DNA of 64,000 nucleotides from Holtermannia corniformis (taxonomy: Eukaryota; Basidiomycota; Tremellomycetes; Holtermanniales), in NCBI GenBank assembly GCA_001599935.1, contig BCIJ01000005.1, positions 62,001-126,000 of the forward strand. The letters are read 5' to 3'. The translations under genes were made by a program, and so were the position numbers. Under the pieces are notes generated by a model, which searched no databases, was not told the DNA's origin, and worked only from the letters and a program-made list of their open reading frames with translations. Positions 22,201 through 33,467 of the stretch are shown one piece after another. How positions within the stretch are numbered: the stretch's first letter is position 1; every line of letters starts with the position of its first letter.

Positions 22201-23042
22201 TGCGTTTTTGAAGAGTTCAGAGCAGTATCGCCCGGATCGTTTGATTGCGCGGCTTTCGCACGATGGTGCGTACGCAGGCATGGGGTATTTAGCTGACAAA
22301 CGCAGAACTGTACGAGGCGCGCGCGATACTGCTGGGCCGCCTGGGGAACCACGACGGCGCACTGCAGATCTACGTCTACCGCCTGCAGAGCTACACTGCC
22401 GCTGAAGAGTACGTCGCCTGGCGTCTTTACCAGTGCCATGACTGACCCCCAGGTACTGCGCGCGCGTGTTTGCCAGCCAGCCTGACCCGCTCGGCGTCTT
22501 CCTGCTCCTGCTCCGGATCTACCTCCGCCCGAAAACGGCCTCGTCGCCCGTGTTGCTAGACCCCGCCCTTGCACTGATTGCCAAACACGGCATCCGTCTC
22601 GACGCGCTCCAGGTGCTAGACCTGCTCCCGCCTCTGGTCACGATGGACCAAGTGCGCAGTTTCTTCATCAAGACGCTCCGCGACGGTCATCGCCGGCGAA
22701 ACGAGGCGCGCGTCGTAAAGGCCGTACTCAACAGTCGCAAAGACGAGGTCGAGAGGGGCTTGATGGCGTTGCAGAAGAATCGGGTCAAGATTACCGACAC
22801 GCGCATGTGGGTTGCCTGTGCGCGCGGTGTGCAGGGTGCTGATCCGATGCGCGGGATAGATGCCCGCAGTGCCATAAGCGTCTTGGGCAATCGGTCATTG
22901 CTGTCCATGCGCCTCGGTAAGTCTGCCTTGCCAGCTTCAGGCACGGCCTGACTGACGCGCGGTCAGCGGCGAGGTCACACACTATCAATGCAAAGACGCT
23001 TTCGCGCAAAAACTTGCCCGATCTCGAGCTTGGAACGAGTAG
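19280..23042 (+). CDS. VPS39: HOPS complex subunit VPS39/VAM6
   Basis: Subunit of the HOPS tether for vacuole/late-endosome fusion. It starts MPPVSLQPLLANFKQKIDSL, and an early exon pair gives a citron-homology/beta-propeller N-terminus (LYIGYANGSLQVHTVSAATD, TLVVLSDSQVTLYDLP, SFALFPDGSLVVGCRKRVLV). A clathrin-heavy-chain-repeat-like helical body follows (YGDLIDLYQGKKMHKKALAL, LARLGNHDGALQIYVYRL-type segments). The end is a small Cys-rich finger assembled across two introns, RICPQCHKRLGQSVIAVH then HYQCKDAFAQKLARS, stop 23040-23042. A GA-rich insert (GFGGYMGLGAKAKAVTGAVV) interrupts the N-terminal domain. About eleven short introns. Confidence 0.88.
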
Positions 23043-23078
23043 CGGCCAGCATGACCGCAGTGTAACCATCACTGTATG

Positions 23079-23099
23079 CATCATCATCATCATCATCAT
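23079..23099. repeat. (CAT)7 microsatellite
   Basis: Seven perfect CAT units lie in the 83-bp gap between the convergent 3' ends of VPS39 and BUB2, so they are probably in one or both 3' untranslated regions. Confidence 0.9.
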
Positions 23100-23125
23100 T
23101 ACCGTACTACCGCCGAACTCGGAGC

Positions 23126-24449
23126 TCACGCAAACGGATGGGATACGAGCTCCTTGTACAACTCCTCTGGAATGTCCTTGACGAGCGCGACCGTGACGCC
23201 GATCACGGCGTTGGCCTGCAATGGCGGGAAATTGCGCAAGAGCTTCATCGGTCTGCGGGGTTCTCGTCAGCGCTGCCTGCGCGGGAGGCGAGGGCAAACG
23301 CACGAGGGAGAATCCATGAGATCTTGACGCATCAACAAGAGCTGAGCGATGACGCAGAGGATGTTGAGGTGGACGCCGAATGCAAGTAGGAAGCTGGGCG
23401 TGGATCAGCGCCGAGTCTACAGTATTGGTCAAGACGTACTCCCATAGCCTCAAAACTTCTTCCAGTGGTGGTGTGCACGCGCACAGCGTCAGGACCGCTG
23501 AGTGCATCGCGTTAGACTTGAATGGTGCAGCGACAAGGGACGTACATGGGAAAGCGTACAGTTCAGCAGAGAGGTTCTTGGACCTCAGATGATCAAACAG
23601 CTCGGCATCGACTGCTTTCAAACATCGATCGAGTAGCTGAGCGTACCGTTTAGTCGACCGCGGTCGTGCGAGCGACCCACCTTGAGCCCGCGATGGACAC
23701 CGACGAGCGTCGGCTGGACATAGAGCGGACACCAGTTTTCGATGAATGTGGAGAAACAGGCAAAGGCTTCGAGCTGAGAAGGCAGGGTGTAGAGGAATGG
23801 AGCGGACAGGACGTTCATGCCTAGTGAGGGTGTGAGCTCAAGTGGCCTCTGGGATGATCAGAGGGCGGTACCTTGCACATAGGTGAATGGCAAGCCTTCA
23901 CGTTCCGAGCCTGTACCGAGATGATTGATGAGATCGCGTGCTTGGCGAGACTTGTCGACTGACCGACGTTGCGCCAGACGAAAGCCTCCAGTAGACGGAT
24001 CAGCATGTCTTCTTGGACGCGGCCTTTAAACTGCGTATCGGTCGCTAACGTGCGGAACGTGTCATTCTTGACTGTCATAGCTGTCAACCACCCGCACGGA
24101 ACCTCGCGCGCGACAACCCACTCTTCGAGCTGACACTCGAGGGCCCCATTGCGACATAGCGCAGATACTCGTCCGCATGCAGCGACTCGACTTTGAGCAT
24201 CAGTTTCCAGATTCGCGGCCGCAGCGGTTCTCTCCCATCCTGTAGGGTGTCAACTCGGCATGCGTTGACTACCATCCCACGGAAACGCACGACCTCGGGG
24301 ATCCCCTCGGTCAGGATCAGACGTCGTATGCGTTTGTGGCCATCGTTGATCTCGCCTGCGGATCTGTACCGGCTCGAGGTCGCTGGTTGGAGGAGTGAGA
24401 GAAAGTGTTCGTATGTCTCGAGCGTTGCTGCGCTCACGGGCGCTGCCAT
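23126..24449 (-). CDS. BUB2: mitotic exit/spindle checkpoint GAP subunit Bub2 (TBC domain)
   Basis: TBC-domain GTPase-activating component that, with Bfa1, restrains the Tem1/Spg1 GTPase until the spindle is positioned. The chosen start is the ATG at 24449 (MAAPVSAATLETYEHFLSLL). An in-frame ATG at 24506 would add 19 residues, but a CACGTG box lies 2 bp from it. Recognisable segments in order: GIPEVVRFRGMVVNACRVDT-like TBC start, KNDTFRTLATDTQFKGRV, GMNVLSAPFLYTLPSQLEAF, YVQPTLVGVHRGLKLLDRCL, AFPSVLTLCACTPPLEEVLR with the family-typical CACTPP, and the end VKDIPEELYKELVSHPFA, stop at 23126. About six introns. Confidence 0.88.
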
Positions 24450-24507
24450 TGCGAGGAGAAACGGGCAAGAGAGAGCTTGTTGATGCCAGTGAACATCCTG
24501 AAACATC

Positions 24508-24513
24508 CACGTG
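24508..24513. promoter_or_regulatory. CACGTG box between BUB2 and SNU23
   Basis: A single CACGTG lies in the short divergent promoter, 59 bp upstream of the preferred BUB2 start and 121 bp upstream of the SNU23 start. The same hexamer occurs in other divergent promoters of this window (1267-1332, 29546, 41387). Confidence 0.4.
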
Positions 24514-24633
24514 GCAGCGCGCGCCTATTAGCTTATCATCCAGATTCATGTGCTTTGCCGCACGCCTATTAGACGCATGGCATGGCGACTTGTAGCGCCA
24601 GCTGTCTATCCGTCGACGCAGCAAGCACTCGCC

Positions 24634-25564
24634 ATGCCAAAAGCAGTCAGTACCACTGCTCCACCCTCTCGTAGGCAGCATCGCTAACCGTAACCCGCAG
24701 GAGTCATCAACCGCGCGCAAAACATGGGACAAGGACGAATGGACGGCCAAAGCCAAAGCCAAAGATGCAGAGTCGGCCGAGCACGCAAAGCAGGCAGAGT
24801 CAGCCATCGCAAAGGGTCAGTCCTCTCCGCGCTCACCGTTCTTCACTCGGCTGATCAACAATTTCACGCAGGCAAGAAGCCAAAGTTTACCAACCGAGGG
24901 CCTGAACTCCCAAAGCCGACCAAAGAGCTGCAAGCGCGCGAGGGCGATTTGGGGATTGATAAGAATCTGAACAAGACGATCCTTGTGACGTCTTCGACCG
25001 GTGCGAGGGGACCTAAAGGTCCAGGGTTTTACGTGAGGATTGACATTGACGGCGCATGATTGGCTTGGGCTCACGAGCGATCAGTGCGAGCTGTGTAACA
25101 AGACGTTGAAGGATAGTGTTGGATACCTCGACCACGTCAACAGTCGAACGCGTCAGTCGAGCCCGTCCCATTCCAAACGGACGCATACTGACCGCATTGC
25201 AGATCTCCGCAGGCTAGGCCAAACAACCCAAGTCGGCCGATCGACCCTTTCCCAAGTCCGAGACCGGATCCGTCAACTCCGTCTGGAAACCGCCAACCAA
25301 GTGACAGCGAAAACGTTCGACTTCAACGCTCGGCTCGCGACCGTGCGCGAAGCAGAGGCAAAGGTACGGGCAGAGCGCAAAGAGGAAAAAAGGCGCAAGC
25401 GCGAGGAACGCCGAGCGGCCATCGAGGGGTTCAAGAGCGGTACGGTCGAGGGTGTCAAGGGCGCGTTTGGGGACCAGAAGGAGATTCAGAGGTTGGAGAG
25501 GGAACGCGAGCAGATGGCGGGCTTGATGGGCTTTGAAGGGTTCGGAGGGAGTGCAAAGCGGTAG
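24634..25564 (+). CDS. SNU23: U4/U6.U5 tri-snRNP protein Snu23 (ZMAT2)
   Basis: Spliceosomal zinc-finger protein of the tri-snRNP/B complex. It starts MPKA at 24634 with an intron immediately after. The next exons give RKTWDKDEWTAKAKAKDAES, KKPKFTNRGPELPKPTKELQ, and GDLGIDKNLNKTILVTSSTG. A U1-type C2H2 finger follows, CELCNKTLKDSVGYLDHVNS, whose last His (RTH) is formed across an intron. Then come LRRLGQTTQVGRSTLSQVRD and a charged coiled coil (REAEAKVRAERKEEKRRKRE) ending GFEGFGGSAKR. Order and motifs match ZMAT2/Snu23 throughout. Five exons. The left promoter is shared with BUB2. Confidence 0.95.
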
Positions 25565-25868
25565 CGCTGGATTCGACTGTACCATGCATGCGACGACGGT
25601 TTGTATCTGCGACATGGCTTGTATCAATCGACGCTGTGCGACGGCTGCAAGATCCGCCAACCGACAAAGCGCGCGTACATGACGTTGGACTGTCGGATAG
25701 CATCGAATCAACATGGAATACACAGCACGCCACCATACAGATTCATCATGTCATTATCATCCAAGGCCCTCGACCGAAACCCAGACGAGCCATAAAGAGC
25801 GTCTACATCGATCGGCCCGCGCGATGCTTCGCAGAGTGGTGTGTCCCTCTCCCCCCATCATCCACAGT

Positions 25869-28800
25869 TCAGATAGGCACCCTGCCCGCAACCATCCTCG
25901 CCGTGTCGCCAACGAGATTCAACACGCCGCGAGCGGGTGAAAAGCCCTCGCCTGCACCGGTCGAGAGCGCGAGGTTGTTCATCCGCAGGAAGAGTTCGTA
26001 GTCGCGCGCGTTCATGCCGTAGAATGCGGCTGGGAACGCGGGGGAGAGATACATGCCGACTGCGGGCGTCAGTTGTCATAGCAATAGCAATGAGCAGAGG
26101 ACATACGCGCGAGCATTGCAAGAGACCATGCGGCGATAGGACCAATGTTGGCAGAGAGCGAACCGGGTTCGGTACTGAGGAAGATGTAGTTTATAATCTT
26201 TGCGCGGCGCGAGGCATCGCTCTTGTCGGAATGCGGATGCGAGTGGCTTGACCGTCTCGAGCGTGATGAAGCGACCGAACGACCCGATGCTGTATAGGTC
26301 AGCCTTGCAACACCACTGTCGAACAGACTCACCCTCTGCCCGCTTGAGCCTCTCCCCACGCGTGAGCTCCAGCTTGCGCTCTAGAACGGTACATTTCACA
26401 CCCAACGCCGTCGTGATTGCCTCATACTGCTCTTCTGCATCCTCATCGTCGCTCAAGACCGAGACGATCTCTGGGTGGGCTCGGGCGAGCACTTTGGCGT
26501 CGTGCTCGTGAGGCTCGGGTTCGGCGCTGTAGGGTGGCAGCGGCGCCATCGATTGATCCGTCTGAGATTCAGTCGAGATGAGGCGAGGCGAGGGATCGGT
26601 CGAGACGCCGGCATCGACGTATTCGAGATACGTCTCCTCTCGTACCACGGTCGGTACGGTAGCTGATCCACCCGACGGACTCTTGTCGCGAGAGGCGATT
26701 TTCTATGCGACCGGATCAGCGCCGCCCTCACGATTCAGTCTAGACTGACCCTGCGCCGATGCGTCGTCACAATCGTCACGTCTTCCGCCTCGTCCTCATC
26801 CTCATGCACGGCCTCCATCTGCCTCGCAATCTCATCACCCAGGTTACGCGTCATCGTCCCGGGCACGGAACCACTCGCGGATCCAGACCCAGCCCCGCGC
26901 TGATGGCCGGCCACCATGGCCCTCGCGTCATCCAGATCAAACTTCAAGCGATCAATCGTCTCTTTCAGTTCGAGGTTTTGCTGCTTTTGCGTCTCGAGAG
27001 CGGACTCTGCACGGCGAGCGATGGCCAGGTCGGATTCGAGGCGGCGGATGGCGGCTTCAAGCGCTTCGCGCTCACTGTCCCATTTAGCGTGATCGGCTTC
27101 GTGCGCGTGCGTGGCCTGTTCGATCTCGGCGAGTTCAGTGTCGCGGCCGCGCAGGACATCGCGCATGCGCTGCGTCTCGGCTGAGAGTGCGTCAGTCGCC
27201 ACGTCCATCTGACAGCAGACTCGACGCACCGCACTGATCATTGTACAAGCGCTGCATGTTGGCATAGCTCGTTTTCGAGTTTTCGAGAGTGCGCTGCAGC
27301 GTCGTGATGTCGGATTCGAACTGAGAGGGTCAGCATCTAGCCCAACCCAGTGTGGAGTTAAGAAGTTATCAAACATCGACTCGGCCACCGTCGCTTATTC
27401 AATCGATCAACCGACTAAAGTGTCCACCGCATGACGGCGCCGGTCATTGATTCTTGACAGCTGCACAACCACCGCCCACTCACATTCGCAATCTGGATCA
27501 ACTGGGCCCGTTCCTTGCCCTTCATCTCCTTATCCTCCTTTCGTCTAGTGACAACCTCTGCCCTCGCTTCCTCGAGCCGATCTTGCAGATCGCCAATCAG
27601 GTTCTCGTTCTCCGCGCTGGCACATCAGTCTAGCTCAAAGCGCAAAAGGGACGAACCCGAGATCCAACAGTTTCTGCTCTGCCTCGCGCAATCGCCTGGC
27701 GAGATCCGCATTCTGTTTCTGCAGTGCCCACAGCTGATCATGCGATGTCGCGAGCGAACTGGATGATTCCGTCTATGGGCTGGATCAGCCTGTGCGGAAT
27801 CCTACCCCGGGTCGTCACGGACCGCGAGTTTACCCAATCGCTCTCGTTCGCCTTCGCGCTCGCGCTCCGACTCGTATTCGTATTCTGACCCTGTACGACC
27901 CCATGGATCCCTCTGGCTCTGATCGAGGTCGAGGTCGAACGCGGCGGCGTGGAACGAGCGATCGTCGATCCCGGCCGTGTGCGGCGGGGATGTCGGGTCG
28001 TGGTCGTAGTCGTAGTCTCCGATCGGAGACGACAGTCGACTGGATAGACGACTGATTGGGCGGCGGGCGGGTGGCGGTGTCGGGTCTTGCTGATACGATG
28101 TCTGCGCACGCGTCAGTCTCATGACGTTGCAGGCAGACTCACATCGTCATCTTGCAGACTGATCGTCTCGCTCCCTCGTCGACCTCTTCGACTCTTCAAC
28201 GGCGGTCGCGAGAAACTACTAGGCGGTCCGACGGCGCCTGCCCCACTGCGCTGTCGACTCGCCAACGGGCTATCGGTTGCAAACCTCGCTGGATCCGATA
28301 GCGTCTTGGAGCGCTTCTGCGGTGGCGGGGTTGAGAACGCATTGATATCGGAAGACGTCATGCTGCGCGGGAACACGACGGGCGGGGATGTCAGTGTTGC
28401 CGGGTGGGAATACGAGGAGGACGCGGGCATAGTGATGGTCTGCGTTGGGTTGTGAGGATCGTCTTCGGACGACGAGCTTGATCCGGAGCCGGACGAGGGG
28501 GAGCGGATCCGGTCAGAGCGACGGCGGTGAGACCGTTGCGGGGTGCGGGTTGGGGAAACGGGTTCAGGAGAGGCCGCTTTGGTGATTGTACTGGGTGATG
28601 ATCAGTCTAGCTATCAGCTCGTGAAGAACGATGAGCTCTTTCGAGCTCGTCGGTCGTACGCCATAGCTTGGTCCGCCAGACGGACCTTAGGAAGCCAAAC
28701 AGCATATCCTGCGTCACCTCGAGATCGCCATTCGTCTCACAGAACCGGTCGAGCTCATCCCGTTCCGGCTGTAGCAGCAGCTGGATCTCGCGCCTGGCCT

Positions 28801-29044
28801 CGAACGCATCGATCACTGATCACTTGGGTCAGCACCGCACGGACGGCGAGGTGGGACGGACCGCGCGGGAGGTCCTTTGAGAGGATCATGCCATCGTGTG
28901 GGATCAGACCGTCGAGGAGCTGGAGCAGGTCGGCTGCGGAGCGGCGTTCGGGGCTGGCTTGGACCTGGATTGGCACTGGCGCTGGCGCTGGCGCTGGCTA
29001 CGGCGTGTCAGCTTGGTGATGGATGGGAATGATTCGTGTACCAT
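25869..29044 (-). CDS. coiled-coil protein of unknown function
   Basis: I do not recognise the family. The predicted start codon (29044-29042) is directly followed by a gtacac intron, and the next exon continues PAPAPAPVPIQVQASPERRS, so coding exon 1 is only ATG. Then come AADLLQLLDGLIPHDGMILS and DELDRFCETNGDLEVTQDML. A Ser/Arg/Pro-rich linker follows, with an Asp/Tyr-rich patch near 28000. A long coiled coil spans about 27000-27360 and includes LRGRDTELAEIEQATHAHEA and ETQKQQNLELKETIDRLKFD. The C-terminal region (from 26250) is IINYIFLSTEPGSLSANIGP, AAWSLAMLARVGMYLSPAFP and NARDYELFLRMNNLALSTGA, ending LVGDTARMVAGRVPI. The splice between the second and third coding exons (about 28830) could not be made cleanly. 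It could be a cytoskeletal or Golgi adaptor, but nothing proves this. Confidence 0.6.
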
Positions 29045-30207
29045 TGTGCCGTGAGCTGCTCTCGCGGCCGTGTGCAGCTGTTTATCCGTTGCGATCGATC
29101 GCTCTGTGTAGCTCGCTCGCTGAGGATGGGACGGTCGAGTGGATGGGTCGTTGCCGTTGTTGATGGTGCACAAACATAGGGGCGCCCATCTCGGCCGTGG
29201 CACACGCGTTTCAGCTCGAACCCGTGCACCGCGACGGCGACGATCGGTGGATAGTACAGCAACGGGTGGCATGTAGACGGCTGCTCGACATGGACTCGAG
29301 CTGTGCAGTAGTGGTATCTCGTGCCATGGCTCGGGTCGGCAGTGAGCTCGGGTAGACCAGCTAGAGGTCTGCCCAGTCGTTCATCATCCTGATCATCCAA
29401 TGCTACATTGTCGCAGTCACATCGATAGGCAGCAACCGGATACATGCACCTAGCTTGCTCGAGCGCGCCAGAACGCTCTACCCTAGGGCTGCATCGGTTT
29501 GTCGACGCGCACCAGTGTCGACGCGTCGCCACCCGTGCTGTCGGCCACGTGGGTTCTGAGCCAAACAACGCCGGTGGCACCCGCGTGGCAGATTGTCGGT
29601 GCTAAGAGCGCGCGCCACTTTGATCCGCCACGCTCGACGGGATCAAATCGCTGCGGTTCCCACTGAAAACTGGGTGATCCGCGGTTTCCCACTGTCGCTG
29701 GTCCGCCCCGCCCCGCTAGACGCCAGCAAGAGCACCAGAGTCGAGAGCTCGTTCATCAACCCCGTCAAGGTGAGTGTCGGGCACGCTGCAGGTGCACAAG
29801 AGATGTGTGCAAGCGGACGGATGGACGGATGGGATGGGATGGGTAGACGGATGGCGGCGGCGGCACGGCATCGGTGACGGCGAGGATCACGACTACTCGA
29901 CACGGCTCGAAAGACTAGACCAGACGAGGTGTCGCCGTGGGAACGGTTCAAATCAAACGGCCGTGTGCTCAGCGCGGAGCAGTAGGTGATGAGGCGTGTC
30001 AGAGACAGCAGTCATCTACCGTTGGCGATTGTCGTGCAACATCTCCTATACACTGCTGGCTACACCGCCAACGTCAAGGTCACAACACTCGCCCAACTGC
30101 CAAGCCCTCGCCACGTCTACTCCGTGACATGACGTTCCGTCCCCTCCTGCCACCTTTGCACCTGCACTCGACCGAATCCTCTTACACGAGCTAACCACCC
30201 TTTGCAG
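29045..30207. promoter_or_regulatory. divergent promoter and RPL20 5'UTR with long intron
   Basis: This 1.16-kb stretch lies between the coiled-coil gene and RPL20. A CACGTG box is at 29546-29551. A gtgagt donor at 29770 and a tttgcag acceptor ending at 30207, directly before the RPL20 ATG, suggest a 438-nt intron in the RPL20 5' untranslated region, far longer than the usual introns here. A GTGATGA resembling a C box occurs near 29983, but no CTGA D box follows before the acceptor, so I do not call a snoRNA. Confidence 0.6.
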
Positions 30208-30921
30208 ATGGCCCGTTTCACCGAGTACTCCGTCGTGGGGCGCAAGCTCCCAACCGAGGCCGAGCCCGTCCCCAAGCTCTAGTCAGTCGCTCCGCTGCGT
30301 TCAGCACCCAGACACCAGTGCTGACCCGCCTAGCCGCATGCGCATCTTTGCGCCCAACGACGTCGTCGCAAAGTCGCGCTTCTGGTACTACCTGCGCCAG
30401 CTCAAAAAGGTCAAAAAGGCCAGCGGTGAGATTGTCGCCCTCCACGTCGTCAGTCGTTGCACCCTCTACCCCTCTCCCGCTCGCTAACGCTCGCTTTGCA
30501 GATCCACGAAAAGAAGCCTCTCAAGGTCAAGAACTTTGGCATCTGGCTCCGCTACGATTCCCGCTCTGGCACGCACAACATGTACAAGGAGTTCCGCACG
30601 CTCTCGCGCACGGCCGCCGTCGAAGCCTTGTACCAGGACATGGCCGCTCGCCACCGCGCTCGCTTCAGGAGCGTTCAGATTCTCCGCGTCGCAGAGATTG
30701 AAAAGAAGGAAGACGTTAGGAGGCCTTATCTCCGCCAGCTGCTCGAGCCGGGACTCAAGTTCCCGCTCCCGCACCGCAGGACCAAGAGCAAGGCTTGGTT
30801 CGCCGCATCGCGCCCGGTGAGTGATGGCTCTGTTGTCTCCGGCCCGTCCTCTTTATCCACTCTTCAATCACCTACATCGACCCATGAATCCCACTGACAC
30901 ACACAGGCGACCTGGGCATAG
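30208..30921 (+). CDS. RPL20: 60S ribosomal protein eL20 (L18a)
   Basis: Large-subunit ribosomal protein. Exons join to [20 protein letters not shown], then [100 protein letters not shown] and the final exon ending RPATWA. This is the whole eL20 family sequence with no gap. Exon 1 ends at 30281, exon 2 starts at 30334, and the last exon is only 15 nt (30907-30921). The ATG follows directly on a 3' splice site, as in many ribosomal protein genes with a 5'UTR intron. Confidence 0.97.
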
Positions 30922-31455
30922 ACTTGCTCACTGCACGAGGGCGAACAGAGGGCCACTGCGTAGCTGTCTAGCGTAGGCGCACATGTACACTCTGCACACG
31001 ACGCGCTCGGTCTTGGCTTGCAGCGTGGCGGCGGGAGACCCTGTCCTTTTTCTCAATCAGTCAAGTCTGTCCTGGAGAGTGCCGTGGTGTCTGACGAGTG
31101 CGATACGACTGGCGTATAGTAAAGTGATGGCGCTGTTACAGCTATCGTACGCGCGACGTTTGCAGAGTCGTTCGAACGCGGTGTCATTTGGTACCCAGCC
31201 AGCGAGGCAGGCAGTAACTGCCGACGGACTCTAGCGACAGCACTGCATCGTGCATATACCGTTGAGCTTTGATGCAAAGCTGTGCGGTCAGATCCTCGCC
31301 AGCGTCATGTCTACAGCCACCATCAGATCGTGCGTCACAAGTGTCCATTACACCAGCCAACTAGGAATATAAAGAGACGGGAATCATAACTCGGCGGTGC
31401 GAACGAAAGGGATCGTGGTGGTACAGAAAGAGGGCTACAGCAGAGAGGTACAGGA
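30922..31455. other. intergenic, convergent 3' ends
   Basis: This 534-bp gap lies between the RPL20 stop and the stop of the convergent proline-rich gene. Only short frames are present, none with coding character. It probably holds both 3' untranslated regions. Confidence 0.6.
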
Positions 31456-33467
31456 TCATGCTGAGCGTGTCAGCTGATGTCGTGTGCCAGCGCACTTACA
31501 GATAGGCAACGGGTGCGCCTCCTGCCAGTCGTCATCAAAGTTGAGGCCGAGACTGTCAAAGTGTAGACTCCGTAGCTGGATCGCCTGTTGCAAGCTTGAC
31601 CATTGTGTCTTTGCCGCTGCCGTGGGTACAGGCAGTGCCAAGCCGTCGAGTGTGGACGAGTTGCGCACCGACGGCGACACTGGCTGCGTATCGCTCTCGT
31701 CGCTTTCGCTCGAAAAGGAGCGCTGAGATTCTCCGGCTGGTAGAGGTGGGCTCCTTCGGATGTGAAACGTCGCTCGTTGAGCTTGCACCGTGACGTGCTG
31801 CGCTTGGCCAGGGCCAGGCGTCGTTTCCGAGCCAGGTGCGGACGCGAGAAAGTCATGTAATGACATTGTACGGTGGCGGCGCTCGGCGGCAATCTCAAAG
31901 ACCTCTGCCGAGACGTCGGATTCGTCGCTGAGACTCGAGTGGAGAGAACCAGCTTCTGATTCCGACTCGGCGTCGTCCAGGTGCTGGACTGTCGCCGTGA
32001 CGGCCGGCGTCGGTGCATTGTCGAGTTCGGCTGGAATTTCAGGTGGCAAACTCTCGGGTAGGCTTGTCGGGCTTTCGGTCAGATCGACAGGCCCGAGTGT
32101 AACGGGTACGACAGCAGGCTGATCAAAGTCGGGTACAGCCCCCGCCTTGGCCTTTGCGCGCGCTTTCTCGAGACGATACGCAGCTGGGAGCTGTGGTACC
32201 GGCTCGTCTGTCACAAAGTGCGTCTGCGCAGCTACCTGTTCAGGCGTCGGTAACGAGGCCGAACGGCGCTTGAAAGCATTCTGCATGTTTGACAGCGAGA
32301 ACCGTTTAGACAGCGACCGCGCTGGGCGAGACAGCACCGACTCTGGCGATTCCGGGAATCGACTCGAGGCAGCAGACGATGCCGATGTCAGAGCTGGTGT
32401 CGACGCTGAAGGCGATTGCGGTCCCTCGCCTGGGCTGCGGGGTGATGGCGGGTGTACCTCGATCCTAAGGGATGGTTTTGACTTTGGACGCGAGAGGAAG
32501 CTGAGCGATTTGCGGGATGCAGGAGGCGACATTGGCTCATGTTCACATGGCTCATCGAGTGAGCGACGAGCCAGGGGCAAAGGCGGCTCAGGGGGCGAGG
32601 CCGAAGCAAAAAAGAAGCGTTTAACCGACATTTGCTTGCGCAGTGGTCGTTGCTTGATGGACGAGGTATCACTTGCGTCAACTTTGGCGGGTGGTTGCAC
32701 TGGTACGGCCGGTACAGTGACTGGGGCCGGTGTTTGGCTAGCTGCATACCGCACGATCGGCTCCGTAGCGGCGCGCTCGGCATCTGGCCTCTGTGGGTGC
32801 TCGGAATGCTGACTTGTCCGTCGAGCGGCAACAGCGTCTCTGCGAAGTGGCATGATCACGCCCCGAGGACCGCTCGAGCCCTGCTTGGTGCGACTGAACA
32901 CGGGGGTCGGCATCTCGAATTGAGGACTGATTGGGGCCCAGGACCCGCGTTGCTGTGGTCGTTGCGCTGGTCCTTCGCCACTGTCATCTGTGTACCCTGA
33001 TGCGTTTGGCACGGGTGGCAGTTGAATGAGCGGGGCACGAGGGGGCGGCGGAGGCGGCGGCGGCGGAGGATACAGAGTAACTGGAGGCCCTTCACCTGTC
33101 GCGAGTGTCAGTACTGAGCTATACAGCACAGACCCAACTCACTCTCTGGAGGGAACAAGCAGACCATTGGCAAAGGCGTCCGATGGTCCCCGCGGACATG
33201 GTCCCATTCTGCCGCCTGGATCGAGCTCGCCGGCGGACAGCTCTTTGCCCGCCCTGGCAGAGGATGATCCCACATCCCGCCTGGATGCGGCAGTCCGTGC
33301 ACTAAAGATGGTAAAGGTGGGGGCGGTGGTGCCGTTCGTGTGGGTTTGTGCTGCCTGAGGCTACTGCCAGGCTCGGGCGCTGAGCCGACCGAGCGCGAGA
33401 TACGAGATAATATAGATGATTTCTTCGAGACTGCTGTCGGCACGGGCATTGCCACTGCACCCTCCAT
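31456..33467 (-). CDS. proline/serine-rich low-complexity protein
   Basis: Two-intron gene of about 650 residues with no recognised folded domain. Exon 1 starts MEGAVAMPVPTAVSKKSSIL and has a first proline cluster (TAPPPPPLPSL). After an intron, exon 2 begins with a run of ten prolines (LYPPPPPPPPPPRAPL), a typical profilin- or SH3-binding sequence. Long Ser/Pro/Ala stretches follow, with basic Ser-rich motifs such as SRPARSLSKRFSLSNMQNAF that look like kinase sites, and an acidic Ser cluster (SSLSDESDVSAEVFEIAAER). Near the end TQWSSLQQAIQLRSLHFDSL and GLNFDDDWQE look more ordered. A final small intron is followed by stop at 31456. It could be a cytoskeletal scaffold; this is only inferred from the proline runs. 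Confidence 0.7.

Noticed and set aside
28800..28850. A 25-nt intron (gtgcgg...atcag) that would join two exons of the coiled-coil gene.
   Set aside because: Too short for spliceosomal removal compared with all other introns here; the true junction is left unresolved.
29770..30207. Possible intronic C/D snoRNA (GTGATGA near 29983).
   Set aside because: No CTGA D box and no terminal stem within the intron.
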